Source: Malania oleifera (Eukaryota; Streptophyta; Magnoliopsida; Santalales; Ximeniaceae). Taken from it: 64,000 nt of DNA. The stretch lies in assembly GCF_029873635.1 (NCBI RefSeq), contig NC_080418.1, positions 8,089,562-8,153,561 of the forward strand, written 5' to 3'. This document shows positions 11,230 through 23,028 of the stretch, one piece after another. Each line of letters opens with the position of its first letter. Within the stretch, counting starts at the first letter, position 1. A program made the translations under genes and the position numbers. A model generated the notes under the pieces. It was not told where the DNA came from. It saw nothing but the letters and a program-made list of their open reading frames with translations, and did no database searches.

Positions 11230-12214
11230 ATTTTATCTCTCGTTTTAAGCCCAAATCAAAAGATAAACGTCATTTCGGGATCCCAGCGTCGATTCTCCAC
11301 AGTTTAACCGGAGCAGATTCGTAGTTTGGGGATCTTAGGCACCACTTGAAAGTTAAGGTAAAGAAGATGAATTATATCAGTTGTTTTTAAAATTTAACTA
11401 GTTATTAGGAGTATGTGGGCCTAGGAACATTAATATGGTTATCATTCTGAGGTTGAGCTCATTAAACTAAGGTATATGAATACAGAGTTTTGTGTGAACG
11501 CCGTATGTACTGTTTTAGGATCCCTACAGAGATTTCTTTAGGAATCAGGTAAGGAGATAGATTACGTCAGCTATTTTTAGAAAATTCTCAATTAAAATGT
11601 TGTATTTGATTACAAAAATTATATGTATGATTTTTTAGATAATCAGATATATGGAAATGGTGTTTATAAATTGATGTGTATTTTTGTGAAATCAGGTGTT
11701 TGAGTTGCATAAACCCTAAAAGTTGATTTAATATTATTTTTCAACAAAATATGTTTCTCCCAGACAGATAGTATATTATAGAGTAATACTTACTTGTGTG
11801 GCATGAGTATAAATATTTCAAAATATTTCACAGTATATATAAGCAGACCAGATTATTTTATGATTACATAAAACAAGTATGGTTTGATAATGATTTTTAG
11901 AAAATGTTATAAACATTACAGAAAATATGATATTGTTCAATGTAATGTGATAGTTGAGTTGGCCCAATGTCGTGATAGTTCAATCGGCCTAGTGCCGTGA
12001 CAGTTCAGCCGGCCCAGTGCCATGATAGTTCAGTCGGCTTTATGTCATGATCAATTATGATACAATAGTTTATTCAAAAATTATGATATGACGGTCTATT
12101 CAGAAATTATGATATAATAGTTTTTACGCAAAAATATGAAATGAGTTATGTTACAATTATATTATGTATTATATGGTAGCAGAACCCTGATGGATTAGTT
12201 TGGATTCAGAGCAT

Positions 12215-14505
12215 TGTAGTGATTCCAAAAAATAAAAATAAATAAATAAATAATAAATATTAGTTAAATAATACAATATAATATAATAATATATTAATAT
12301 AATACAATATAATAATATATTAATATAATATAATATTATATATATATATATATATTTGAAGCTTTAGGATTTCAACACATCTAAAGAAATCTCCCCCGGA
12401 CACCAACTCTCTCTCTCTCTCCTCCGCCTTTCTCTCTCTAGATTTTGCGGCGGTCTTTCGGTTAAATTAGAAAATGAACACCATCACGAGATCCCGGCTT
12501 TGATTCTTAGCAAGTCAATGGGAGCAATTTTTTGATTTGGGGATCTTAGGCATCACTCTAGGGTTAAGGTGAGAAGTACAAATTATGTCAATTATTTTGT
12601 AAATTCACCCGGTTAAATTATGGTATATAATTGCTGGAATATTGTAAATGGATTTCAGAGTAATTTTATGGATATGAAAATTACGGATTGTTTATTAAAT
12701 TGTAGTATTGGATTAAATTAGATTTTTGAGAATACTTTAGAATTAAATTAAACTGCAGGGATTTAGTTATAACAAATTTTTGGGAGTATCTTTGGAGTTA
12801 AATTTAACTGCAGGGATTTGATCAGATCGGGTTTTTGGTAATATGTTAGAAATTAAATTTAAAATATGGGAAGTGGATCATACCCACGTTTATTTTTTAA
12901 AAAAAATTAACTGGCTAATGGGAGTGTGTGAGCCTAGGAATATTAAGATAATTGTAATTCTAGGGTTGAACTGATTAAATTAGGAAAATATGATTTCAGG
13001 GTTTGGAGTTTCGAAAGTCGTGGGCATTGGTTTAAAGATCTTAGCAAACACCCTCTCAGTAAATAGGTAAGGGGAATAAATTATAACAAATATTTTTGGG
13101 AAATTAACTGGTTGACTTAAAGTATGTTAAATTGAGAATACTGTATATGGTTTTGGAAAAACTACGATATGAATATTTTTCCTGTGATTATTATATTATG
13201 ATTATCAGTCTAAAATTGTATGGCATGAGAAATATGAAATAACAATTTTATACTGGGAATGTGATTAATACTGAAATATATGATTTGCATTAAGAATGAT
13301 GTTATGAAAACCATAGATATTATTTTATGTAGTAATGAAATTATGAGATATGAAAATTTGTTTTTATACAGATATGATAATATGAGATATACTGATATGT
13401 TTTATGTAGATATGATGATATGAGAAATACAGATATATTTTATACTAAAACGATGATACGTGATATATACACAGATGTGTTTATATAGAAATGATGATAT
13501 GTGATATACATAAAGATGTTTTATACAAAAATAATGAAATGAGATATATACAGACATGAAATGAGATATGTACAAATATGATGAGAATTATACAGATATG
13601 ATGAGATAATGAGAACTCTGATGGACTAGAGATATATAGAGAGCATGGTATCGTTGCTAGCATATGTGTTAGTACAACCACACATCTTCGATTGGGCTTG
13701 TGAAGAGTAGAGTTACCCCTTGGGGTATGGACCAGGATTGGGTAGGCCGATTGTACTACAGACGCATTTAGTTTTGATCTAACCTGGTAGGCTAGCCACG
13801 GTTAGGTCCCTCCTTCGGGCCGCACAACTCAGTCATGTGGGGTAAATACATGACGATGTGACATGAATATCCTCAAGATGATGCCTCATTATAGACGTGA
13901 TAATTGTACATTACAATATGATGAACAACCATGAGTTACAGACGTGTTGTGCTATATGCTGGTGGATATCCATGGATTTGAATATGAATATGAAAAATGA
14001 AATGAAAGATGAACAGCCATGAGTTACGGACGTGTAGTATTGTGTACTGGTGGATACTCATGAGCTAGAACTTGAATATGAGAAATGAAAGCTTCTGAAA
14101 CTATGTTTATATATATATGTTTTTCTCAATTGATATAATTATTTGAATGAATGTGTTATGATATATAGAAACTCATGTTTCCACACACTATCAATAATTT
14201 ATTCTGTCTTACTGAGAGGTGTCTCACCTAAAATTTAAACATTTCAGGAAATCAGGACAGACAAGTGGAGTGAGCTACGATATAGTGGAGATATAGTACC
14301 CTAACTTTCAAGTTAAGTGTTTTAGAGTTGAGAATATGTTCTATATAGCCCTAGAGTATTTTATGGATTTTTGGGGAATGTATATGTATATGTGTGGAGG
14401 TTATAGCACTCTGGTATTGTATATAGGACTCAGACACTTTATGTATTTCGCTGCATGGATAGTATGTTTTGATGGACAAATTTTTCGGTACCCCACTTCG
14501 GGTTA
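12215..14505 (+). mobile_element. Second LTR-like segment, family C start and A-like end
   Basis: Starts TGTAGTGATTCC plus an AT-rich run, like the LTRs of element C at 43901 and 53537. It has a CT tract, a leader block and GGTAAG donors. From about 13640 it follows the A LTR (CATGGTATCGTTGCT, the GAGAGGTGTCTC block at 14209-14228, a TTTTATGGATTTTTGGG block, then CGCTGCATGGATAGTATG) and ends near 14505. AGCAT occurs at 12210-12214 and again at 13633, so the first part may be a separate insertion in LTR A, but its right end lacks a clear CA terminus. The internal junction is unresolved. Confidence 0.55.
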
Positions 14506-15704
14506 TGTAACAACCTGCTTATTTTTCACAGTTTTTTTTCATATAATATTATCATTGTAACAAACCCCAAAAGATCATAATCAACCTGAACTCGTGGATA
14601 CCAATGATATATCAGAAGTACAATACGGAAGCCTAAACAGCAGGAAACATAAAACCATACATATCATATAATACCATATACTCAACATCACTCATCACAT
14701 TACCAAAGTTACTACATCCATTATATTTATATACACAACCCAAAAAAGACCTAGGGTCACTTTCCACAAAATCCATCTGACCCTATCAAATACTTACCCT
14801 CTAGAAAAGGCAGATCAGCTGTATCTATCACAGCAGAGCTTTATCCGCTCTCCTATCAGGGGTTCCTGAAATGATCATATAATTTGGGGTGAGACACCTC
14901 TCAGTAAGGGAAATAAACTAATACTAGTGTGTGACAACATGAGTTTATCCGTGCTATATATAAAAGCATATATAAGCATATCTAGTAAATATGTTTGTAT
15001 TTTTTTTGGGAAAAGCATGCATAATCATAACATGACAGAACATATTGGATTTTCATAACATAATCTATCTCATATAATAATAATATGAAAGCAACTCTAG
15101 TAGGTTAGTTGGTTGTTATCATGTATTACCCCTACATGACTGGATTGTGTGGCCCGAAGGCGGGACCTGACAATGGTTGACTGATCACTGCCAAGTCAAA
15201 AGTACAATTTGTAAGTTCAATGGATCTACCAGACCTTAATCTATCTCATATAATAATAATACGAAAACAACCCTGGTAGGTTAGCTGACTGTTGTCATGT
15301 ATTACCCTCACATAACTGGGTTGTGTGACCCGAAGGCGGAAGCTGACAATGGTTGGCCGACCATTGTCAGGTCAAAAGTACAGTCCATAAGTCCGATGGG
15401 TCTGCCAGACCTGGTCCGTACACTAGGGGTGTCCACACTTTTTATAAACCACATCGACTATCCATCCTCACGCCACCCGTACAACAGCGTTAATACAATA
15501 TCATGATGATCATGAACACATAGCATCAGTACCATACAAGTGCTAACCTAAACCAAACCAACTAGGTTTTGATAACATATAACATATAATCAAACTGTGA
15601 TACATGAATATTTCATACTAATATTTGCCAAGTTAATAAAATCACATCATTTTGTATATGTATATATTATGAAAATCATCGGCCTGTACGCTAGTATTTC
15701 ATAT

Positions 15705-15900
15705 TTTAACATAACTCAGCCCGTACACCGGCAAATCATATCCATAACTCGGCCCGTACGCCGGCAAACCATATCCATAACTCGGCCCATACGCTGGTAA
15801 AACATATTCATAGTTTGGCCCATACGCCGACAAAACATATCCATAACTTGGCCCGTACGCCAACAAATCATATTAAATTCTCGGCTCTTACGCCGATTTT
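15705..15900 (-). repeat. 33-bp minisatellite in LTR M
   Basis: About six copies of a unit containing CGGCCCGTACGCCGGCAAA and CATATCCATAACT. Related GTACGGGCCG units of 29 bp occur at the same place in LTR B. Confidence 0.8.
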
Positions 15901-16017
15901 TCATATTTAAAACTCTGTATCATTATCATGTTCTCAGAAAACAGTAATTTATAACAAATTCTACTCATACCACACAAAATGGGTACGTATATTCAGAACA
16001 TATCGTCACACACACAC

Positions 16018-16051
<34 letters not shown>

Positions 16052-16425
16052 AATGCTATAAAATCATACTTATAATTTTCATAAACAACTAGTTTAGTTT
16101 ATCTTCTTACCTAATTCCTGAAAAGCCCTTAAGACAATTAGCCCTGCACTCGCAGGGTTCTCCGTTCAATACCCTGAAAATGATATTTCTCATAACTAAA
16201 CTTCAGTATTTCATTGTATATAACATTTCTTATAACTATGGTAAAGTCAAATTTTGAATAAAAAGTCTTACCTTGACTCTGGGATGAATTCCAAAGTAAC
16301 TCCATCGACGATCTACTCCGGTAGGTTTGCAGAGAACTTTCCTAGGAGCATCGTGGTGACTTCAGATCGTCAAACCGGTGAGAATCTGGCCCGAGATCTT
16401 AGAGAGAAGGTAGGAGGGATGAAAT

Positions 16426-16471
<46 letters not shown>

Positions 16472-16528
16472 TATCGCAAGTTTTTCGGCCAAAAAATGAA
16501 GGTTAAGCTTATTTATACACTGGCTTTC

Positions 16529-16711
16529 GTCGACGAGCCACGTTACCTTGTCGACGAGATCAAGAGGCAATTCGTCGACGAACTCTCCCCCTCGTCGATG
16601 AAATTCAGAGTTGCCCAAAACACCCTCTCGGTATCCTCTCATCGACGAGACACGTGCCCGTCGATGAGTCCCTCATGTGCTCTCGTCATTGAATCTTCTG
16701 CCTTTGTCGAC
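16529..16711 (-). promoter_or_regulatory. Phased eight-box GTCGAC palindrome array, LTR M
   Basis: Boxes close to TCGTCGACGA have hexamer starts at 16529, 16550, 16574, 16594, 16641, 16660, 16685 and 16706. Read in element orientation the spacings are 21, 25, 19, 47, 20, 24 and 21. The array lies directly upstream of the TATA-like box. The same pattern occurs in LTR E and, slightly eroded, LTR D. Confidence 0.8.
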
Positions 16712-16794
16712 GAGGCCTTGTTAATTATTCTTTAATTTCTCTTTTCCCTCATTCTTCCATTATTTAAATACTATAATTTCTCCGAGTCACTACA

Positions 16795-16826
16795 TTCTCT
16801 CCTCCTTATAAAATTTCGTCCTCGAA
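16795..16826 (-). other. Polypurine tract and adjoining palindrome of element M
   Basis: On the minus strand a purine run AAGGAGGAGAGAA lies immediately before the LTR start, as expected for the plus-strand primer. Just upstream is AAATTTCGAGGACGAAATTT, or nearly so, which also precedes the tract in elements A, B and C. Confidence 0.8.
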
Positions 16827-17028
16827 ATTTGCTATTCATACGATTCATCATCCCTTTAAAACAAAACGAACTACTTATTTTATTACTTACCCTCACTTAT
16901 GGTGGAGGAATACCGTGGTTACATTTTGAGTCTTGAGAGATTACATATACAAAAGAAAATTCCCCCAAAACTAAAATGCTACTTACTAACTATTACATGT
17001 ACCTACAAAAGAAATATTACCTAACTAC

Positions 17029-18542
17029 TTAAGCTTCTTGAAATAATTACGGATACTCCTGCTTCATCTGCTCCTCAGACTCCCAAGAAACCTTTTCCAC
17101 TGTATGATTCCTCCACAAAACTTTTACCAGAGGAATCTTTTTGTTACGTAACTCTTGTACTTTCCTATTCAGAATCTATAGTGGCACTTCCTCATACACT
17201 AGTGAATCACTGACCTCTAATTCATCATAACCGATAATATGAGAAGGGTTAGGGACGTATTTCCTTAACATGGAAACATGGAATATATCATGCATTTTGG
17301 ATAATACAGGTGACAAAGCTAACCTGTAGGCAACCGGCCCCACTTTATCTAGAATCTCAAATGGACCGATAAACCTAAGGCTAAGTTTACATTTCTTTTC
17401 GAATCTCATAACCCCTTCCAACGAAGCTATCTTCAAAAATACATAATCACCGATGTCAAGCTCTAACTTCTTGCGGCGGGTATCAGCGTAACTTTTCTAT
17501 CGGCTCTGAGCTGCACTAACTTTGTTTCTAATAAGCCGAACCTTATCACGTTCTTACTGAACAAGCTTTGGTCCCATAACTCTCCGCTCACCCATTTCAT
17601 CCCAAAATTAAGGAGAACGACATCTCCTGTCATACAATGCTTCAAATAGTGTTATGCCAATACTGGTCTGATAACTGTTATTGTATACAAATTCCACGAG
17701 CGGCATGAACTAGGTCCAATTACCCCAAAAATTTAATACGCACGCTCGGAACATATCCTCTAAAATCTGTATCGTCCTCTCAGTCTGCCCATCTGACCGA
17801 GGGTGGAATGTTGTGTTAAATAATAACTGAGACCCTATAGCTTCCTACTAGCTCCTCGAAAAATGTGACGTAAAGCATGGGTCTTGATCTGACACAATAT
17901 ATACCGGCACCCCATGTGAACGAACTATCTCCTGAATATAAATTTTAGCTAACCAGTTGAGGGAGTAGTTTATCTTGATAGGCAAGAAATGGGCGGTCTT
18001 AGTTAACCGGTCAACCATCACCCAAAGGGCATTCTGTCCGTGCAACGTCGTTTGCAGTCCTGACACAAAATCCATAGATATATGATCTCACTTCCACTCT
18101 AGGATAAATAATGGCTGCAACTGCCCTGCCGGCCTCTGGTGCTCAGCTTTTACCTACTGGCACGTCAAACACTAGGCTACATACTCGACAATCTCTTTCT
18201 TCATACCACTCCACCAGTACGACTCTCACAGATCCCTATACATTTTCATACTACCAGGATGAACTGTGTATAAAGATCTATGAACCTCCTCTAGAATGGT
18301 CCTCCTGATATCCACATCAGTAGGAACACATATTCTGGAACGTAACCGCAAAGCTCCATCATCTGCAACATTGAATTCCTCCCCCTGACCACTCTACACC
18401 CTGTTCATCACTTCTGCTAATTTTGGGTCTTCCTTCTTAGCAGCTTTAATCATTTCCTGCAGAATAGGTTACACTACTAAACTAGCGATACATACCTGAG
18501 AATCACTCTCAATTAATTTGATGCCAAGTCTCTCTAGATCCA
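17029..18542 (-). pseudogene. Element M integrase and chromodomain region (degenerate)
   Basis: Read on the minus strand from about 18540 this region corresponds to the post-RNase-H linker, the integrase zinc region, the DDE catalytic core and the C-terminal region of element B. Catalytic-core landmarks include VDRLTKTAHF and IVSDQDP within 18075-17848. The GPFEILDKVGPVAYRL block (17436-17176) and a chromodomain-like tail follow, to the stop at 17029-17031. Several stops and small shifts break it. Integrase inserts the cDNA, and the chromodomain is thought to target heterochromatin; both are family knowledge. The preceding RNase H domain is missing through an internal deletion. Confidence 0.85.
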
Positions 18543-19538
18543 TCATGATCGGATACTAGATAATGCTAAGAATCTTTCAACAAAACTACGGTAATACCCA
18601 GCTAGCCCCAAGAAACTCCTGATTTTCTGGATGTTTTTTGGTTTAGCCCAATTCACTACTGCCTCAACTTTACTAGGTTCCACAGAAATACCATCTCCAG
18701 AAATAACATGCCCAAAAAACACAATCTTCTTAGGCCAAAATTCACATTTACTGAACTTGGTGTACAACTTCTTTTCCCGAAGCTTCTGCAAAACCTGCCT
18801 TAAGTGTGTCTCATGCTCCTCATAGCTCCTCGAATAGACTAGTACATTATCAATAAAAATAATAACAAATTGATCTAAATATGGATGAAAAATCATATTC
18901 ATCAAGTCCATAAATATAGTAAAAGCATTCGTCAGACCAAATGGCATAACAAGGAACTCGTAATGCCCATACCTGGTCCTAAAGGCCGTCTTCGAGACGT
19001 CTTCTGCTTTCACTTTCACCTGGTGATAGTCGGAATTGAGATCAATATTCGAATACATCCGTGTATCCTAGAGCTAGTCAAACAAATTATCTATACGGGG
19101 TAGAGGATATTTGTTCTTGATTGTTACTTTATTAATCTCCCTATAATCTATACACATCCTCATAGACCCGTATTTCTTCTTCACATATAGAACTGAAGCT
19201 CCCCACGGAGATACACTAGGTCGTATATATCCTTTATCCAGTAAATCTTGCAGCTGATTTTTCAATTTTGTCAACTCTACTGGTGCCATACGATAAGGTA
19301 CTTTAGAAATCGACACTGTACCCGGAAGTAGATCAATAGGAAAATCTACCTCACGATCAGGTGGCAAGCTTGGTAACTCATCTTGAAAAACATCTATAAA
19401 CTCTTTTACTACAGGCATGCTAGCAAGTTTCGATTCATTCTCTGACATCTCCTTCACAACAACCACAAATCCCTGACAACCACTCAGTAGTAGTCTCCTC
19501 ACCTGAATAGTTGAAACTAGCTGAGGCGGGGATTGCAC
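18543..19538 (-). pseudogene. Element M reverse transcriptase (degenerate)
   Basis: Two long minus-strand frames (19538-19074 and 19058-18543) give the gypsy RT domain: [14 protein letters not shown] and [17 protein letters not shown], then FGLTNA and the catalytic-site region [11 protein letters not shown]. In the last, the usual FIDD has become FIDN, so a metal-binding Asp is lost. The frame runs out at 18543, just after the RT thumb/connection start (YYRSFVERF), where element B continues with RNase H. The loss of catalytic Asp plus stops indicates a dead copy. Confidence 0.87.
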
Positions 19539-20025
19539 TTGCGACCCTACAAATTTGAATTTCGCTTTTCATGGAGGTCTGAATACCACTTCTCGTGAAT
19601 AGCAATCTATACTGGCAAAATTAGTTGCTAACCAATTCATACCAAATATTACATCGAACCCATACATATCCAGCATTATTAAATCGGCAGACAAGATTTT
19701 CCCTTGAATACTGACTGAACAACCCTAAAGCAACCTACTACACCTCACTGTTGACCTAGTTGGTGTAGATACCAATATTTCAGTGTTTAACAACTATGTT
19801 TCTGCCCCACAGAGTCTAGTGCACTCCAAAGATACAAACGAGTGCATGGCTCCTGAATCAAATAACGTAATAACTTTAAAAGAAAGCATACAAACCATAC
19901 CAGTCACCACGTCACCTGTTGCCTCAGCATCACTCGATATTAGAGCGAACACTTTGGATGGAGCCATATTTCTCTGTTGGCCCCCACGTGGCACCTGCTA
20001 ACCTCCCCGGTATGAAATACTATGT
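19539..20025 (-). pseudogene. Element M protease and truncated gag end
   Basis: The minus-strand frame 19994-19794 begins with the end of gag (PRGGQQRN) and enters a retroviral aspartic protease with [15 protein letters not shown]. The rest of the protease continues to about 19540 with stops. At about 20025 the similarity to element B (its gag end near 26385) stops abruptly. Immediately beyond is plus-strand integrase of another element, so everything 5' of this point, including zinc knuckles, gag and 5' LTR, is missing. Confidence 0.82.
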
Positions 20026-20632
20026 CGTCAGAGGTGTTAGACTCCATTATATTGGGATGACGTTGGTGAAAGACAAACTTTAGGGTCGGAAATCGTACAG
20101 CGGACCTCTAAGAAAATCAAGCTTATTTAGGAAAGAATTAAAACAGCTCAGAGTTGATAGAAAAGCTATGGAGACACTCACCGAAGGAAACTGAAGTTTG
20201 ATGTAAGAGATCACGTGTTCTTGAGAATTGCACTAATCAAAGGAGTGATGAGATTTGATAAGAAGGGTAAGTTAAGACCTAGGTACATTGGACCATTCGA
20301 GATACTAGAAAGAATCAATTCAGTTGTCTACAAGTTAGCGTTACCCCTAACATTATCCATAATCCACGACGTATTTCATGTGTCTATGTTTAAGAAATAG
20401 GTCTCAGATCCATCACATATAATAAGTTATGAGGAACTGGGTTTGGTGATACTCTATCATATGATGAAGTGTCAGTTCATATCCTAGATCAGAAAGAGCA
20501 GGAACTACGCACCAAGAGATTCTGCTGGTAAAAGTACTCTGGCGTAATCACGCGGTCGAGGAAATATCATGGAAACTAGAAAAGGAGATGCGCCAGAGAT
20601 ACCCACACTTGTTCAGCGGGGCTCAAAGTTAG
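20026..20632 (+). pseudogene. Element A integrase C-terminus and chromodomain (degenerate)
   Basis: Plus-strand sequence corresponding to the last ~200 codons of element B polyprotein. It begins at the integrase block before the C-terminal region (TPLYWDDVGERQ with an adjacent stop). It continues through an open stretch 20215-20400 with RYIGPFEILERI and VFHVSMFKK, then a chromodomain-like tail ending at a stop at 20630-20632. Several stops are present. It is followed by a 3' untranslated stretch, the AAATTTCG palindrome, a polypurine tract and the A LTR in the correct order, so it is the 3' end of element A. Confidence 0.85.
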
Positions 20633-20886
20633 ACAGATAATATAATAGTCCAGGTAAGAATTTAGTGGTATGTAAGTATGTTTTAAGTAAATTTAGGTGT
20701 ATTTAATTGTAGATTTTCATGTAATAGTTTTGTGTTTTGAGTGGGCTTTGGGAGAGTTTTTATGTGACTAATTGTAATTTCCTAGAAGCCTTTGATGTAA
20801 CTACGGTATTCCTCCGTCATAAGCGAGGGTAATTAATAAAATTTTAGTGATTTTCCTAAATGTTGGTATAAGGGCTAGATAACAAA

Positions 20887-20920
20887 TTTCGAGGACGAAA
20901 TTTTTATAAGGAGGGGAGAA
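20887..20920 (+). other. Palindrome and polypurine tract of element A
   Basis: AAATTTCGAGGACGAAATTT (20885-20904, approximate ends) is followed by AAGGAGGGGAGAA (20908-20920) directly before the LTR start TGTAGAGACC at 20921. Confidence 0.85.
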
Positions 20921-21168
20921 TGTAGAGACCCAAATAATAATAATAATAATAATAAATAAATAAATAAATAAATAAAATGGAGAATTTGGTTTGGTTCAGG
21001 ACCAAACCGTTGACGGTTTGGAGCGCCCCAGTAAAATCGTCGACAATTTTGAGTTACCGAGGTTGGGTGAAGGTAAAATAGTAGGAAAAGGTTTGATTGA
21101 CTGTCAACGGTTTTGTTCGGGCCAACATCTCTATAAATAGATTCTAAGTCATTTTTGGGGGTAAATTT

Positions 21169-21209
<41 letters not shown>

Positions 21210-21808
21210 ATTTTCTCTTCCGTTTTAAGCCCGAATCGAAGGATAAACGGCATTTTGGGATCCCAACGTCGATTCTCCGCAATTTAACCGGAGCAGATTC
21301 GTAGTTTAGGGATCCTAAGCACCACTCCAAAGTTAAGGTAAGGAAGATGAATTATATCAGTTGTTTTTAAAATTTAACCAGTTTTTGGGAGTATGTGGAC
21401 CTAAGAATGTTAATATGGTTATCATTCAAAGATTAAGCTCATTAAACTAAGGTATATGAATACATGGTTTTGTGCGAATGCCGCAGGTACTTTTTTAGGA
21501 TCCCTGTAGGCATTTCTCTAGGAATCAGGTAAGAAAATAGATTACGTTAGGTATTTTTAGAAAATTTACTAGTTAAAATGTAGTATTTGATTACAGAAAT
21601 TATATGTATGATTTTCTGAATAATTAGGTATATGGAAATGGTGTTTATAAATTGTGTATTTTTGGGAAATCAAGTGTTTGAGTTGAGTAAACCCTAGAAG
21701 TTGTATTAATATTGTTTTTCAGCAAAATATGTTTCTCCCAAGCTGATAGTATATTATAGAGTAATACTCACTTGTGTGGCATGAGTATGAATATTTCATA
21801 GTATATTT
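20921..21808 (+). mobile_element. 3' LTR of element A, first part
   Basis: Starts after the polypurine tract and matches 10821-11830 closely, including GTCGAC boxes, TATA box, CT tract (21172-21207) and leader. At 21808 it is broken by element F. The missing continuation, recognisable from the other A LTR by GCAGACCAGATTATTTTATGATTA, resumes at 35613. The gap between is 13.8 kb of nested insertions. Confidence 0.85.
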
Positions 21809-22052
21809 TGTTTGAATTGGTGTGATCCCAAGAGGGGGGGGGGGTGAATTGGGTTTTAAAACATTTTGACAAAATTAAACATTTACGCCGATTCACTACA
21901 TATCATATCTCATTCATAATACAAACATGTATGTAAAATAATTAAATTTTGAGTGCAGACATACACGTTCATTTAATTTAAATGTGTGCATGTAAATAAA
22001 TATGATAGTAAATAAATAGGCATACGCATACTGAATTTAAAGTACAGTTTTT

Positions 22053-22109
<57 letters not shown>

Positions 22110-22430
22110 CGATATTTGTTATCAAAGTTGGCCAAACCAACCTACTTTCCCGCCTTGGGCATACCCCCCAAGGATTACACTATCTCTGCTCACTTAAACG
22201 GACGGAGCAGAAGTTGTTTACATCCTCTCCTTACGAAGCGAGGAAAAATCTCAATTCAATTTTCGGACTGAACTGAACCGGTCTCACTTACGAGGTTGAG
22301 ACTCCCTAGTTCAATTCCGGGCTGAACCCAACCAATACAATAAAAATCATTTTTGTACATGATAAAATGCTTCTAAATACAAGCAGAGATGTACAATGTT
22401 GAAGCTCTAAATACATGCACTCTAATATGA
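21809..22430 (+). mobile_element. Element F (probable long solo LTR), left part
   Basis: Starts TGTTTGAATTGG with the landmark GTGATCCCAAGAGG and a G-run, contains a GA tract (22056-22107), and ends where LTR E was inserted. With its right part it makes about 1.94 kb, with TGTT...AACA ends. Flanking five bases TATTT and TAGAT only partly match. No coding capacity was seen. The superfamily is uncertain: TG/CA ends suggest an LTR, but no internal domain is present to test it. Confidence 0.6.
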
Positions 22431-22435
22431 TATGA

Positions 22436-22625
22436 TATAGTGATTCAAAGAATAATAGCATGTTAATAATAATAAGAGGGAGAGAAAATAGATACTGAAA
22501 CAGAAGGAGGTCGTAGATTTCGTCGACGACATTGCATTTTGGGAGATAATATTAAATAATTATAATTTCAGGGAAATTTCCAGCTTCATCGACAAACACA
22601 GGGTTTCGTCGACGAAGGCCTTAAG
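22436..22625 (+). mobile_element. Solo LTR E, left part
   Basis: Begins TATAGTGATTC (TG end apparently mutated to TA) after TATGA (22431-22435). The identical TATGA follows the right end at 34292-34296, so the five-base duplication is exact. Contains the first GTCGAC boxes (22522, 22588, 22608) and is interrupted by element B after TTAAG (22621-22625). Confidence 0.75.
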
Positions 22626-22730
22626 TGTAGTAACCGGGAAAAATAAAATTTTTAAAAAAATAATAATAATAAAATAATAAAATAAAATTAATTAATTAAA
22701 TTAACAAGTAAAATGAATAGTATGATAAAG

Positions 22731-22772
<42 letters not shown>

Positions 22773-22777
22773 AAGCA

Positions 22778-22831
<54 letters not shown>

Positions 22832-22897
22832 AAAGTAAGTTATTATGATATGCATTTAATATAAAGGTTAAAGGTATATATCTATATAGAAAGTGGA

Positions 22898-22973
22898 AAG
22901 CTTCTTCAAGAAGCTTTACTTTAATTAATGATTACTATATATAAAATATAACTCAAGCTTCTTCAAGAAGCTT
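22898..22973 (+). promoter_or_regulatory. Paired 19-bp palindromes upstream of LTR B start region
   Basis: AAGCTTCTTCAAGAAGCTT occurs at 22898-22916 and 22955-22973, each a 9+1+9 perfect inverted repeat with a TTCnnGAA core. The same pair is at 30334-30352 and 30391-30409 in the 3' LTR. The core resembles a heat shock element; function is inference. Confidence 0.7.
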
Positions 22974-22993
22974 ACTTGGATTTTTTTGGAAGT

Positions 22994-23028
<35 letters not shown>

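Larger units (their letters stand above)
10821..12214 (+). mobile_element. LTR of family A, left copy (interrupted)
   Basis: Begins TGTATAGACTCGG and matches the second A LTR (20921-21808, then 35613 on) block by block. The shared blocks are the AT-rich start, ACCAAACC near-palindromes, GTCGAC boxes, TCTATAAATAG TATA box, CT tract, the CCGGAGCAGATTCGTAG leader, and a ~25-bp repeat with CGGCCCAGTGCC. The match stops at 12214, where another LTR-like start (TGTAGTGATTCC) appears. The ten bases before it, GAAGGGAAAA, look like a polypurine tract. If this is the 5' LTR of the element whose 3' LTR ends at 36808, the five flanking bases GAAAA and AAAAA fit an eroded target duplication. Confidence 0.75.
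14556..16794 (-). mobile_element. 3' LTR of minus-strand element M (2239 bp)
   Basis: Read on the minus strand it begins TGTAGTGACTCGG at 16794 and ends GGGTTTGTTACA at 14556, giving TG...CA ends. It holds, in minus order, the eight-box GTCGAC array, a TATA-like TATAAATA (16509-16516), a GA/CT tract, the leader block with CCGGAG, a 33-bp minisatellite with CGGCCCGTACGCCGG (about 15705-15900), and the conserved hairpin block at 14888-14907. The leader is recognisably homologous to LTRs B, D and E. A polypurine tract and gag-pol remnant adjoin on the right. Confidence 0.82.

Noticed and set aside
12215-13632. Clean TSD-flanked insertion (AGCAT) inside LTR A
   Set aside because: AGCAT recurs at 13633, but the right end lacks CA and the adjacent sequence is LTR-like on both sides; kept only as an unresolved boundary.
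15297-15904. Short ORFs on both strands with repeated CICRxTG or RPVRRQ-like peptides
   Set aside because: Translations of the 33-bp minisatellite in LTR M.
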